DNA from: Nitrospirota bacterium
GTDB taxonomy: Bacteria > Nitrospirota > Thermodesulfovibrionia > UBA6902
Length of the DNA: 12,810 nt
Assembly (NCBI GenBank): GCA_024277515.1
Contig: JAJRVB010000003.1
Location: forward strand, 1-12,810
Direction: 5' to 3'
Made by a program: the position numbers and the translations under genes. A model generated the notes under the pieces. That model was not told the origin of the DNA. It saw only the letters and a list, made by a program, of their open reading frames with translations, and searched no databases. This document shows, in pieces, positions 6,115-12,810 of this stretch; the stretch's first letter is position 1; the number at the start of each line of letters is the position of its first letter.

Positions 6115-9100
6115 ATGAGAATGCATATTGGACTTGATGCAGGATCTGTGAGTGTAAAATATGCTGTTCTGGATCCTGACGGAAATATTGTAGCCACAAA
6201 ATATGTCCGTCATAAAGGCGATCCGGTGGCTGTTGCCCATTCTCTTCTGAAGCAGCTTCCTCTTGATGCCTTTCTGAGCGTGACCGGCTCGGCGGGAAAG
6301 ATGATCGCCGGGGCGTGCGGCCTGAAGCCGGTCAATGAAGTAGTTGCACTGAGCTGCTCAACGAAGAAACTTTATCCATCCGTCAGGACGGTCATTGAGA
6401 TGGGAGGCGAAGATTCCAAGCTCATCCTGCTTAATAACGGGATGGTAACGGATTTCTCCATGAATTCCGTCTGTGCGGCCGGCACAGGGTCTTTCCTCGA
6501 TCAGCAGGCCGAGAGGCTGAACCTCACCATTGAAGAGTTCGGAGAACTTGCCCTTCAGTCCGGAAAACCTCCCCGTATAGCCGGAAGGTGCAGCGTATTC
6601 GCAAAATCGGACATGATCCATCTGCAGCAGATTGCCACCCCTATGGAGGACATCGTTGCGGGGTTGTGTTTTGCTGTAGTGAGAAACTTCAAGGGGAGCA
6701 TATGCAAAAACATGGAACTGCCGGGACCGGTCAGCTTCCAGGGCGGAGTGGCCGCAAACAGCGGCGTAAAAAGGGCCTTCAGGGAAGTGCTCGCTTTTGA
6801 TGAACTTGTCATTCCTGAATATTTTGCTGTCATGACCGCAATAGGCGCCGCATATATAGACAGGGAGAAGGGTTCGGCGCATCAATATGACATCGGAAAA
6901 CTGGGTGAGTTCATTTCATCTCAGAAGGAGGAAGGCTCAGGACACAAGGTGTTGTGTGAGAACCCCGATGCATTCGATAAACGGCACCATGTGTCATATT
7001 ACATCCACAGGCCGGACACTCCCGGGAAGGTCAACGCGTATCTTGGAATAGACATCGGATCGATCAGCACCAATCTTGCCGTGATCGATGAAGAGGGCAG
7101 ACTTCTGGCCAAGAGGTATTTGATGACCGCCGGCAGGCCGATCGAGGCGGTAAAAAAAGGGCTTGATGAAATAGGCAGGGAGGTGGAAGACAGGATACAT
7201 GTACGTGGTGTCGGCACAACCGGGTCTGGACGTTACATGATTGCCGATTTTGTAGGCGCCGACATTATAAAAAATGAGATTACCGCCCAGGCACAGGCAG
7301 CCATTGATATTGATCCAGGGGTGGACACGATCTTTGAAATAGGCGGTCAGGATTCGAAGTACATTTCGATAAAGGACGGCATTATAGTTGATTTTGAGAT
7401 GAACAAGGCATGTGCAGCTGGCACCGGCTCGTTTCTTGAAGAACAGGCTGAAAAGCTTGACATCACCGTCAGGAAAGAGTTCGGAAATCTGGCGTTTGAT
7501 TCGCGGAGCCCCTGTGTTCTGGGCGAGAGGTGCACTGTTTTCATGGAGAACTCTCTTTTGTCAAAGCAGCAGAGGGGCGCTCCAAAAGAAGATCTTGTTG
7601 CAGGGCTTGCATACTCAATAGTCCAGAATTACATCAACAGGGTAGTGGGTGACAGAAACATAGGAGAGAAGATATTTTTTCAGGGGGGCGTGGCATTCAA
7701 CAAATCAGTTGTGGCCGCGTTTGAAAATTATCTCGACAAACAGATTATAATCCCTCCGCACCACGATGTCACCGGTGCAATCGGCATGGCGGCCATTGTG
7801 AAGAAGCATATGCGTGAGGTCAGCGGTCAGCGGTCAACTGACAACTCCCTGAATATGCAAGCAAGCCGTTTTAAGGGGTTTGACCTGTCAAAGAGAAATT
7901 ACGCTATCAGGTCCTTTGAATGCAAAGGATGCGATAATATGTGTGAGATAAACAGGGTAAAGGTGGATGAAGAGGAAGAGCCGCTCTACTACGGAAGCAG
8001 ATGTGAAAAATATGATGTCAAACGAAAGACCAAACCTTCTTCCGGACCTGAAATGCCGGACCTGTTTGCTGAACGCGCGGAGCTTCTCATCAGGTCTCAT
8101 ACATCGTATCTGGAAAAATTCAGAGAGAACAATAAGCGGGTAAACGGGAACAGGACTTACCGTATTGGCATTCCCATGCTCTTTTTCTTCCACGATTTTT
8201 TACCTTTCTGGAGCAGTCTGCTATGGGAACTCGGATTTGAAGTGGAGCTGTCGGGCGCAACAACAAGACAGATTATCGACAAGGGAGTGGAAAACATCCT
8301 CTCGGAAAGCTGTTTCCCCCACAAGGTCGCCCATGGTCATATTAAAGAACTCCTGGATAAAAATGTAGATGCTGTTTTCCTGCCGAGTTTCATAAATTTC
8401 AGCCCACAGAGCAATGAAAAGCGGAGTTATGCCTGCCCCTATGCGCAGACCATGCCCTACATTGCAAAAGTAGTGTTTGCGAATGCGCGGCTGCTCAGCC
8501 CGGTCGTAAATCTCGAAAGGGGCCGCGCCTATCTCGTGAAGCAATTGTATACGTCTCTGAAGCCGTTTCATATCTCAAAGTCCTCGATCAGCAGCGCGCT
8601 GGCAAAGGCGGAAATCGTGCAGCAGCAATTTACCTCTTCCATAAAAAAACGGGGGCGGGAAATTCTGGAAGACCTCCCTGAGAGGACACTGGTCATAGTC
8701 GGAAGGTCATATAACTCGTTTGACTCAGGCATTAATCTTGAAATACCGAAGAAGCTCGCTTCTCTCGGCGTATTTTCAATCCCCATGGATTTTCTCCCTC
8801 TGGAGGTCATTGACATATCCGATAAATGGGCGAACATGTACTGGAGGTCGGGTCAGAGCATCCTGAGGGCTGCCGAGATGATAAGGGACAACAGAAAACT
8901 TTTCGCCCTTTACATCGGCAATTTTTCGTGCGGACCTGATTCGTTCATTCTAAAGTTCTTTGAAAAGACCATGTCTAATAAACCGTTTCTTCAGATTGAG
9001 ATTGATGAACACAGCGCTGATGCCGGAGTGATTACCAGGTGTGAGGCTTTTCTGGACAGTATCGGCAGCAGGCAGGATATTCGTGTAAACAGGCCGAAAA

Positions 9101-10374
9101 AATCATTCCCGTCCGTACTCAAAAGGGGAACGAACAACAAGATTGTCTACATTCCCCGTATGTCCGACCATACATTCGGCCTTGCGGCTGCGTTCAGAAC
9201 GTGCGGGCTTGATGCTGAAGTCATGGATGCGCCTGATGCTGAATCGGTAAGGATCGGCAGGCGGTTTGTGTCAGGGAAAGAGTGTTATCCATGCGCCATT
9301 ACAACGGGCGACATGGTAAGGAAGGCCATGGCGGATGACTTTGACCCGGCCAGGGCGGTGTTTTTCATGCCCTCCGGCGCCGGACCGTGCCGCTTTGGGC
9401 AGTATAATATTTTTCACAGGATTGTCCTTGATGAGCTGGGTCACTCCGGTGTGCCGATATATGCACCGAACCAGGACGAGTCATTTTACAGGGAACTCGG
9501 CATGGTCGGAAAGGACTTTACAAAACAGGCCTGGCAGGGCATCATGGCGGTTGATCTGCTCCTTAAGTGTCTTCATGAAACGCGGCCGTACGAAATAAAA
9601 AAGGGTGAGACGGACGGGCTGTACACTAAATATCTCGGGATGCTCGGGGACATGCTGAACAGCAGTAACGGGGCCATGCCGAATTTCTTAAAGGCAATTC
9701 GACGTTCTTTTTCGTCAGTGCAGAAGAAATATGAGAGAAAACCTCTTATAGGTATAATGGGTGAGATCTTTGTCAGGCACAACACATTCGCCAATGAAGA
9801 TATTATCAGAAAGGTTGAGGAACTTGGGGGCGAGGTATGGCTCGCCCCGGTTGAAGAGTGGATTTTTTATGTTAATTTAATGGGTCAGCGCAAATCGATT
9901 GTGAGACTCCTCAATCATGGCCTGTCCGGAAAAACAGTGGGAGATGCGGTGAGCACATTTATAACCCGTCAAGTCCAGAGAAGGATAGAGCATAAATTTG
10001 CGAAACCCTTTAATGGATTTCTCCAGACACTGCATGAACCCTCGACAAAAGAGATTATAAGAAATGCGTCGCCTTATGTTCATGACTCCTTTGAAGGCGA
10101 GACCATACTGAGCATGGGTAAGTCGGTCGACTTTGTAAAAAAAGGCGCATCTGGTATAATTAGTGCGATGCCTTTCGGCTGTATGCCCGGAACAATCGTC
10201 GGAGCGCTCATGAAGGGTCTTAAACAGGACACAGGAATTCCATGCCTGAGCGCTGCGTATGACGGTTCAGAGGCAACATGTTCCGGGATTCAACTTGAAG
10301 CGTTTATGCACCAGGCATCTGAATATATGTCTGTAAAAAATAAAGAGTTTCGAAAGACTGTTTCAACACAGTAG
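6115..10374 (+). CDS. Giant acyl-CoA dehydratase activase-related protein (two BcrAD/BadFG ATPase modules + DUF2229 + COG3581 region)
   Basis: This 1419-residue cytoplasmic protein has two tandem ASKHA-fold activase modules. Module 1 (about 4-250) has GLDAGS, EMGGEDS at 95-101 and cysteines C120 and C159. Module 2 (about 309-565) has GIDIGS, EIGGQDS, C433 and C473. The 39-40 residue Cys spacing matches archerase HgdC, where two such cysteines per subunit bridge one [4Fe-4S] cluster across a dimer. A Cys-rich linker follows (C603-x2-C606-x3-C610-x19-C630), then a DUF2229 region from about 683 (ESCFPHK with C733, C774, C939). The COG3581-type half runs from about 1013 to the end, with C1057-x2-C1060, C1092, C1356 and C1377. 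Related activases use ATP hydrolysis to inject low-potential electrons into dehydratases or double-cubane proteins. Here donor and acceptor-like parts appear fused. The substrate is unknown and no dehydratase gene is adjacent. The ATG at 6115 has AGGGA 6 nt upstream; the ATG at 6121 is a less well-spaced alternative. Confidence 0.9.
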   Translation: MRMHIGLDAGSVSVKYAVLDPDGNIVATKYVRHKGDPVAVAHSLLKQLPLDAFLSVTGSAGKMIAGACGLKPVNEVVALSCSTKKLYPSVRTVIEMGGEDSKLILLNNGMVTDFSMNSVCAAGTGSFLDQQAERLNLTIEEFGELALQSGKPPRIAGRCSVFAKSDMIHLQQIATPMEDIVAGLCFAVVRNFKGSICKNMELPGPVSFQGGVAANSGVKRAFREVLAFDELVIPEYFAVMTAIGAAYIDREKGSAHQYDIGKLGEFISSQKEEGSGHKVLCENPDAFDKRHHVSYYIHRPDTPGKVNAYLGIDIGSISTNLAVIDEEGRLLAKRYLMTAGRPIEAVKKGLDEIGREVEDRIHVRGVGTTGSGRYMIADFVGADIIKNEITAQAQAAIDIDPGVDTIFEIGGQDSKYISIKDGIIVDFEMNKACAAGTGSFLEEQAEKLDITVRKEFGNLAFDSRSPCVLGERCTVFMENSLLSKQQRGAPKEDLVAGLAYSIVQNYINRVVGDRNIGEKIFFQGGVAFNKSVVAAFENYLDKQIIIPPHHDVTGAIGMAAIVKKHMREVSGQRSTDNSLNMQASRFKGFDLSKRNYAIRSFECKGCDNMCEINRVKVDEEEEPLYYGSRCEKYDVKRKTKPSSGPEMPDLFAERAELLIRSHTSYLEKFRENNKRVNGNRTYRIGIPMLFFFHDFLPFWSSLLWELGFEVELSGATTRQIIDKGVENILSESCFPHKVAHGHIKELLDKNVDAVFLPSFINFSPQSNEKRSYACPYAQTMPYIAKVVFANARLLSPVVNLERGRAYLVKQLYTSLKPFHISKSSISSALAKAEIVQQQFTSSIKKRGREILEDLPERTLVIVGRSYNSFDSGINLEIPKKLASLGVFSIPMDFLPLEVIDISDKWANMYWRSGQSILRAAEMIRDNRKLFALYIGNFSCGPDSFILKFFEKTMSNKPFLQIEIDEHSADAGVITRCEAFLDSIGSRQDIRVNRPKKSFPSVLKRGTNNKIVYIPRMSDHTFGLAAAFRTCGLDAEVMDAPDAESVRIGRRFVSGKECYPCAITTGDMVRKAMADDFDPARAVFFMPSGAGPCRFGQYNIFHRIVLDELGHSGVPIYAPNQDESFYRELGMVGKDFTKQAWQGIMAVDLLLKCLHETRPYEIKKGETDGLYTKYLGMLGDMLNSSNGAMPNFLKAIRRSFSSVQKKYERKPLIGIMGEIFVRHNTFANEDIIRKVEELGGEVWLAPVEEWIFYVNLMGQRKSIVRLLNHGLSGKTVGDAVSTFITRQVQRRIEHKFAKPFNGFLQTLHEPSTKEIIRNASPYVHDSFEGETILSMGKSVDFVKKGASGIISAMPFGCMPGTIVGALMKGLKQDTGIPCLSAAYDGSEATCSGIQLEAFMHQASEYMSVKNKEFRKTVSTQ
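7818..7838 (+). repeat. Triple heptamer in the activase linker
   Basis: Three tandem heptamers (GGTCAGC, GGTCAGC, GGTCAAC) lie inside the coding sequence. They encode VSGQRST in the linker between the second ATPase module and the Cys-rich segment. Three 7-nt units equal 21 nt, so the array keeps the reading frame. A small GTCA-AC-TGAC dyad follows at 7833-7842. Confidence 0.7.
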
Positions 10375-10375
10375 C

Positions 10376-10387
10376 AAGGAGAGGAGG
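10376..10387 (+). promoter_or_regulatory. Very strong ribosome-binding site of the basic micro-gene
   Basis: AAGGAGAGGAGG begins two bases after the activase stop codon and ends 7 nt before the ATG at 10395. It contains two near-consensus Shine-Dalgarno cores. It decides the start: the ATG at 10391 is only 3 nt from the purine run and opens a different frame of 22 codons with no family resemblance. Confidence 0.8.
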
Positions 10388-10394
10388 CTAATGG

Positions 10395-10487
10395 ATGGGC
10401 AATGTTGTAAAGTGGCGCAAGAAGAAGATGAGCAAGCACAAACACAGAAAACTTCTTAAACGGACCAAACACCAGAGAAGAAAATAA
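10395..10487 (+). CDS. AURKAIP1/COX24-domain basic micro-protein (bS22-like ribosomal protein)
   Basis: A 30-residue peptide, MGNVVKWRKKKMSKHKHRKL followed by LKRTKHQRRK, ends with TAA at 10485-10487. About half the residues are Lys or Arg. It matches the bacterial AURKAIP1/COX24 pattern, MG[SN]VxKxRxKKMxKHKxRKLxKRTxxQRRK. The mycobacterial member of this family is bS22, which sits on the small ribosomal subunit; the mitochondrial counterpart is mS38. By analogy it probably binds 16S rRNA in the 30S subunit. The very strong ribosome-binding site fits a highly expressed ribosomal protein. It lies 20 bp after the activase stop and is followed by a terminator, so it is probably the last gene of that transcript. 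It is short enough for gene callers to miss. Peptide pattern and ribosome-binding site together make the identification firm; ribosomal location in this organism is inference. Confidence 0.88.
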   Translation: MGNVVKWRKKKMSKHKHRKLLKRTKHQRRK

Positions 10488-10489
10488 GG

Positions 10490-10527
10490 TCCGGAATAAT
10501 ATATATATTGCTTCCGTGAGTTCCGGA
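10490..10527 (+). repeat. Short inverted repeat before the terminator
   Basis: TCCGGAA at 10490-10496 and TTCCGGA at 10521-10527 can pair around a 24-nt A/T-rich loop. The structure sits directly between the micro-gene stop codon and the terminator stem. It may protect the 3' end of the transcript or form a composite terminator. It could be chance, since the stem is only 7 bp. Confidence 0.4.
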
Positions 10528-10528
10528 G

Positions 10529-10557
10529 AAGGGGTGAGAATAATCAGCCCCTTTTTT
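10529..10557 (+). terminator. Rho-independent terminator after the bS22-like gene
   Basis: AAGGGG-TGA at 10529-10537 pairs with TCA-(G)-CCCCTT at 10544-10553 around a 6-nt loop, with one bulged G. A run of six T (10552-10557) follows. This is a standard intrinsic terminator for the transcript ending with the micro-gene. Only 27 bp separate it from the smc ATG, so smc must rely on read-through or on a promoter overlapping this region. I see no convincing -35/-10 pair there. Confidence 0.85.
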
Positions 10558-10584
10558 ATATGGAATAATGTAAGGAAGAACTTT

Positions 10585-12810
10585 ATGCGTGTAGAACGAA
10601 TAGAATTAATAGGTTTTAAGTCATTTTCCGACAAGACCGCATTTAAATTTCATCCCGGTACGACCGCGATTGTCGGCCCGAACGGCTGCGGCAAAAGCAA
10701 TATCGTTGACGCCTTCAAGTGGGTGCTGGGTGAGCAGAGCGCCAAGAGTCTCCGGGGCGGGACTATGGAGGATGTTATCTTTGCCGGTTCCGCTTCCAAA
10801 AAAACAAAAGGGATGGCTGAAGTAACTCTTGTCCTGTCCGACATATTGCAAAAGCCGTCAAACGGCCCTGACAGCGATAAAAAGGAGGAGTCTGTCAGTA
10901 TCTCCGTTACGCGCAGGCTTTTCAGGTCAGGTGAAAGCGCGTACCTTATGAATAAAGTCCCGTGCAGGCTGAAGGACATTAAAAATATGTTCCTTGATAC
11001 GGGCCTGGAGCTCAAGGCATATTCTATACTCGAACAGGGCAGAATCGGCGATATCGTGAATTCGAAACCCCAGGACCGCAGATTCCTGATAGAAGAAGTT
11101 GCGGGCGTCATGAAGTACAAAGTGAGAAAACATGAAGCAATGAACAAACTCACGGCCGCTAAATCAAATCTTCAGAGACTTGATGATATTATCTCGGAAG
11201 TCAAGAGACAGATAAATACCATTAACAGACACGCAAGAAAGGCCGAACGGTACAAAAAACTTTTTGAGGAGATTAAGGACATAGAGGTCAGGGCCGCAAA
11301 GAGGGACCTGGATGCCATGCAGAATGAAATTACGGAGCTCGTATCATCAGAAGAGACCCTCAGGATGAGAGAGGCGGAGGCCTCGATAAGGGTAAATTCT
11401 TCAGAAGCTGTGCTTGAAGAAAAAAAGCGTTTGTGTGTGGAGCAGGAGAAATCTCTTGAGGGTATCAGGCTGCGGCTATATTCACTCGAAAAAGAGGCTG
11501 CTGAGGATGAAGGGAAGATCGCCCTGCTTAAAAATGATTGTGATAATCTCAGGGAGCGTTACAATTTTCTGATCAGCCAGGACAGGGATCTTTCGATTGA
11601 TAAGGAAACCACTGCAAATTCCATCCTGGACATTGAAAAAAATGCCCGGGATATGGGACAGGAACTCTTACGTCTTGAAAAGGTCCTTGAAGAGAGAACA
11701 GCGATCTTTTCCGGGGCTGACAACCGGATTGCCGAAATGGAGCAGAGACTTGAAGAGCAGAGGAGGCAGCTGTTTAACAAGGCAGAGGAAATCAGCAATA
11801 CAAGAAATGAGATCAGCCATCTGACGCTTAATATCGAAAACATAAACCGGAAGACCGAGAGGAGCTCACAGGACATCAGCAGCGTAAATGAAAGTCTTGA
11901 TTCTCTGAGCGCTGCATTGGAGCGGACAGAGAGCGAGCTCGCTGAATTTGAGACGGAGATCCAAAACACCCGAAACATGAAAGAGGAATTGACCGGCGCA
12001 TTAAAGAACAAAAAGATGAGTCTTGACGGCAGTGAAAAGGCCCTTTACCGCTCAAGGGAAGAACTGGCCGGCATGAACTCGAAGCTTGAGTCGCTTAAGG
12101 ACATGGACCGGAGCCATGGCGTTCACATGGACGAAGGGTTAAAGACAATTGGCCGGGTGGCTGACATTATAGACTCTCCTGCTGAATATGAAACCGCTAT
12201 CGAGGCCATACTCGGGGACAGGCTGAGCGCGTCTGTTGTCGGGGACCGGGAAGATATATACAGGGCATTACAGTATATCAGGGAGCAAAATACAAAGCGG
12301 TGCGGATTTATTTCACAGGCCGCATTGCAAGATTTCAGACGGGAGTCAGATGAGCTGAGCAGCCTTCGCGGGCGGAGCGGCGTTATTGGGGCGGCCATAG
12401 AATTTATTAATGTGAAAGAGGGATTTAGAGACATTGCCCGGTCAATTCTGGATGATGTCTTTATTGTCGACAGCCTGAATACCGCATTTATGCTCTGGAA
12501 GGAACACTCGGCTTCCGGTAAAAGGCCTGTCTGTTTTGTCACGCTTGAGGGAGAGGTCCTTGAGTCATCGGGCATGGTGTTTGGCGGTACGGACAGGGGG
12601 GTGTTGAAGGTAAAGCGTCTGATAAAGGGGCTCGAGGGCAGCATAGCGGCCGGCACAGAGCAAATTTCAGAGGCGGAGAAAATAGTGGCCGCCCTTAAAG
12701 AAGACATCCTTTCAATAGAAAATGACACTATTTCAATAGATGGGAAAATATCGAGTCAGGAGAAGTACAGGCATGAACTTCAGATGAAGATACAGAATTT
12801 AAAAGAGGAA
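10585..12810 (+). CDS. smc: Chromosome partition protein SMC (N-terminal part, runs off the window)
   Basis: The frame is open for 742 codons to the window end without a stop; full bacterial SMC proteins have about 1150-1200 residues. It opens with MRVERIELIGFKSFSDKT, typical of SMC. The ATP-binding head includes Walker A GPNGCGKSN at 31-39, Q51 in the Q-loop (WVLGEQSAKSLRGG) and DVIFAGS. From about 165 to 505 the sequence is a long Glu/Lys/Arg-rich coiled coil. The hinge domain begins at about 512 (IGRVADIIDSPAEYETAIEA, then GDRLSASVV) and ends near GGTDRG at about 667-672. The returning coil then starts. The signature motif and Walker B lie beyond the window. SMC with ScpA and ScpB forms the condensin that compacts and segregates the chromosome. 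The ATG has AGGA 8 nt upstream (TAAGGAAG region). It follows a terminator, so it probably begins a new transcription unit. Confidence 0.97.
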   Translation, partial: MRVERIELIGFKSFSDKTAFKFHPGTTAIVGPNGCGKSNIVDAFKWVLGEQSAKSLRGGTMEDVIFAGSASKKTKGMAEVTLVLSDILQKPSNGPDSDKKEESVSISVTRRLFRSGESAYLMNKVPCRLKDIKNMFLDTGLELKAYSILEQGRIGDIVNSKPQDRRFLIEEVAGVMKYKVRKHEAMNKLTAAKSNLQRLDDIISEVKRQINTINRHARKAERYKKLFEEIKDIEVRAAKRDLDAMQNEITELVSSEETLRMREAEASIRVNSSEAVLEEKKRLCVEQEKSLEGIRLRLYSLEKEAAEDEGKIALLKNDCDNLRERYNFLISQDRDLSIDKETTANSILDIEKNARDMGQELLRLEKVLEERTAIFSGADNRIAEMEQRLEEQRRQLFNKAEEISNTRNEISHLTLNIENINRKTERSSQDISSVNESLDSLSAALERTESELAEFETEIQNTRNMKEELTGALKNKKMSLDGSEKALYRSREELAGMNSKLESLKDMDRSHGVHMDEGLKTIGRVADIIDSPAEYETAIEAILGDRLSASVVGDREDIYRALQYIREQNTKRCGFISQAALQDFRRESDELSSLRGRSGVIGAAIEFINVKEGFRDIARSILDDVFIVDSLNTAFMLWKEHSASGKRPVCFVTLEGEVLESSGMVFGGTDRGVLKVKRLIKGLEGSIAAGTEQISEAEKIVAALKEDILSIENDTISIDGKISSQEKYRHELQMKIQNLKEE

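Noticed and set aside
10391..10459. Alternative 22-codon frame from the ATG at 10391 (MDGQCCKVAQ...)
   Set aside because: It is too close to the ribosome-binding site and shows no family resemblance; the frame from 10395 gives a recognisable basic ribosomal-type peptide.

Overview
The window reads as ordinary bacterial chromosome. All the supported genes lie on the + strand, closely packed, with moderate GC (upper 40s by eye). No tRNA, rRNA, CRISPR array, transposase or phage gene is visible. Several features suggest an anaerobic or micro-aerophilic deep-branching bacterium: an archaeal-type phosphoglycerate mutase next to aspartate kinase and citramalate synthase, an RseC-type redox membrane protein, and a very large Fe-S activase of the 2-hydroxyacyl-CoA dehydratase type. 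Nitrospirota (Thermodesulfovibrio relatives) or Desulfobacterota fit best. This assignment is inference from gene content.

Region 1 (2-3362) is an amino-acid and central-metabolism cluster. It holds the C-terminal part of apgM, lysC with a TTG start and a probable internal start for a separate regulatory subunit, and cimA. Aspartate kinase feeds the Lys/Thr/Met branch. Citramalate synthase opens a threonine-independent route to isoleucine. Region 2 (3363-3498) is a gene-free gap filled by a 114-bp imperfect inverted repeat. Region 3 (3499-10374) carries rseC, an EF-G-like GTPase with altered GTPase motifs, and a 1419-residue protein joining two BcrAD/BadFG-type ATPase modules to DUF2229- and COG3581-type Fe-S modules. 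Region 4 (10375-10584) holds a 30-codon gene for a very basic ribosomal-type peptide (AURKAIP1/COX24, bS22-like), with a very strong ribosome-binding site and a rho-independent terminator behind it. Region 5 (10585-12810) is the N-terminal 742 codons of smc, running off the window.

No clearly new multi-gene system is present. The observations most worth following are the micro-gene before smc, the internal translation start in lysC, the two-module activase fusion with no dehydratase gene beside it, the EF-G-like protein lacking the usual catalytic His and the usual Asp of NKxD, and the palindromic intergenic repeat that leaves rseC without a visible Shine-Dalgarno.
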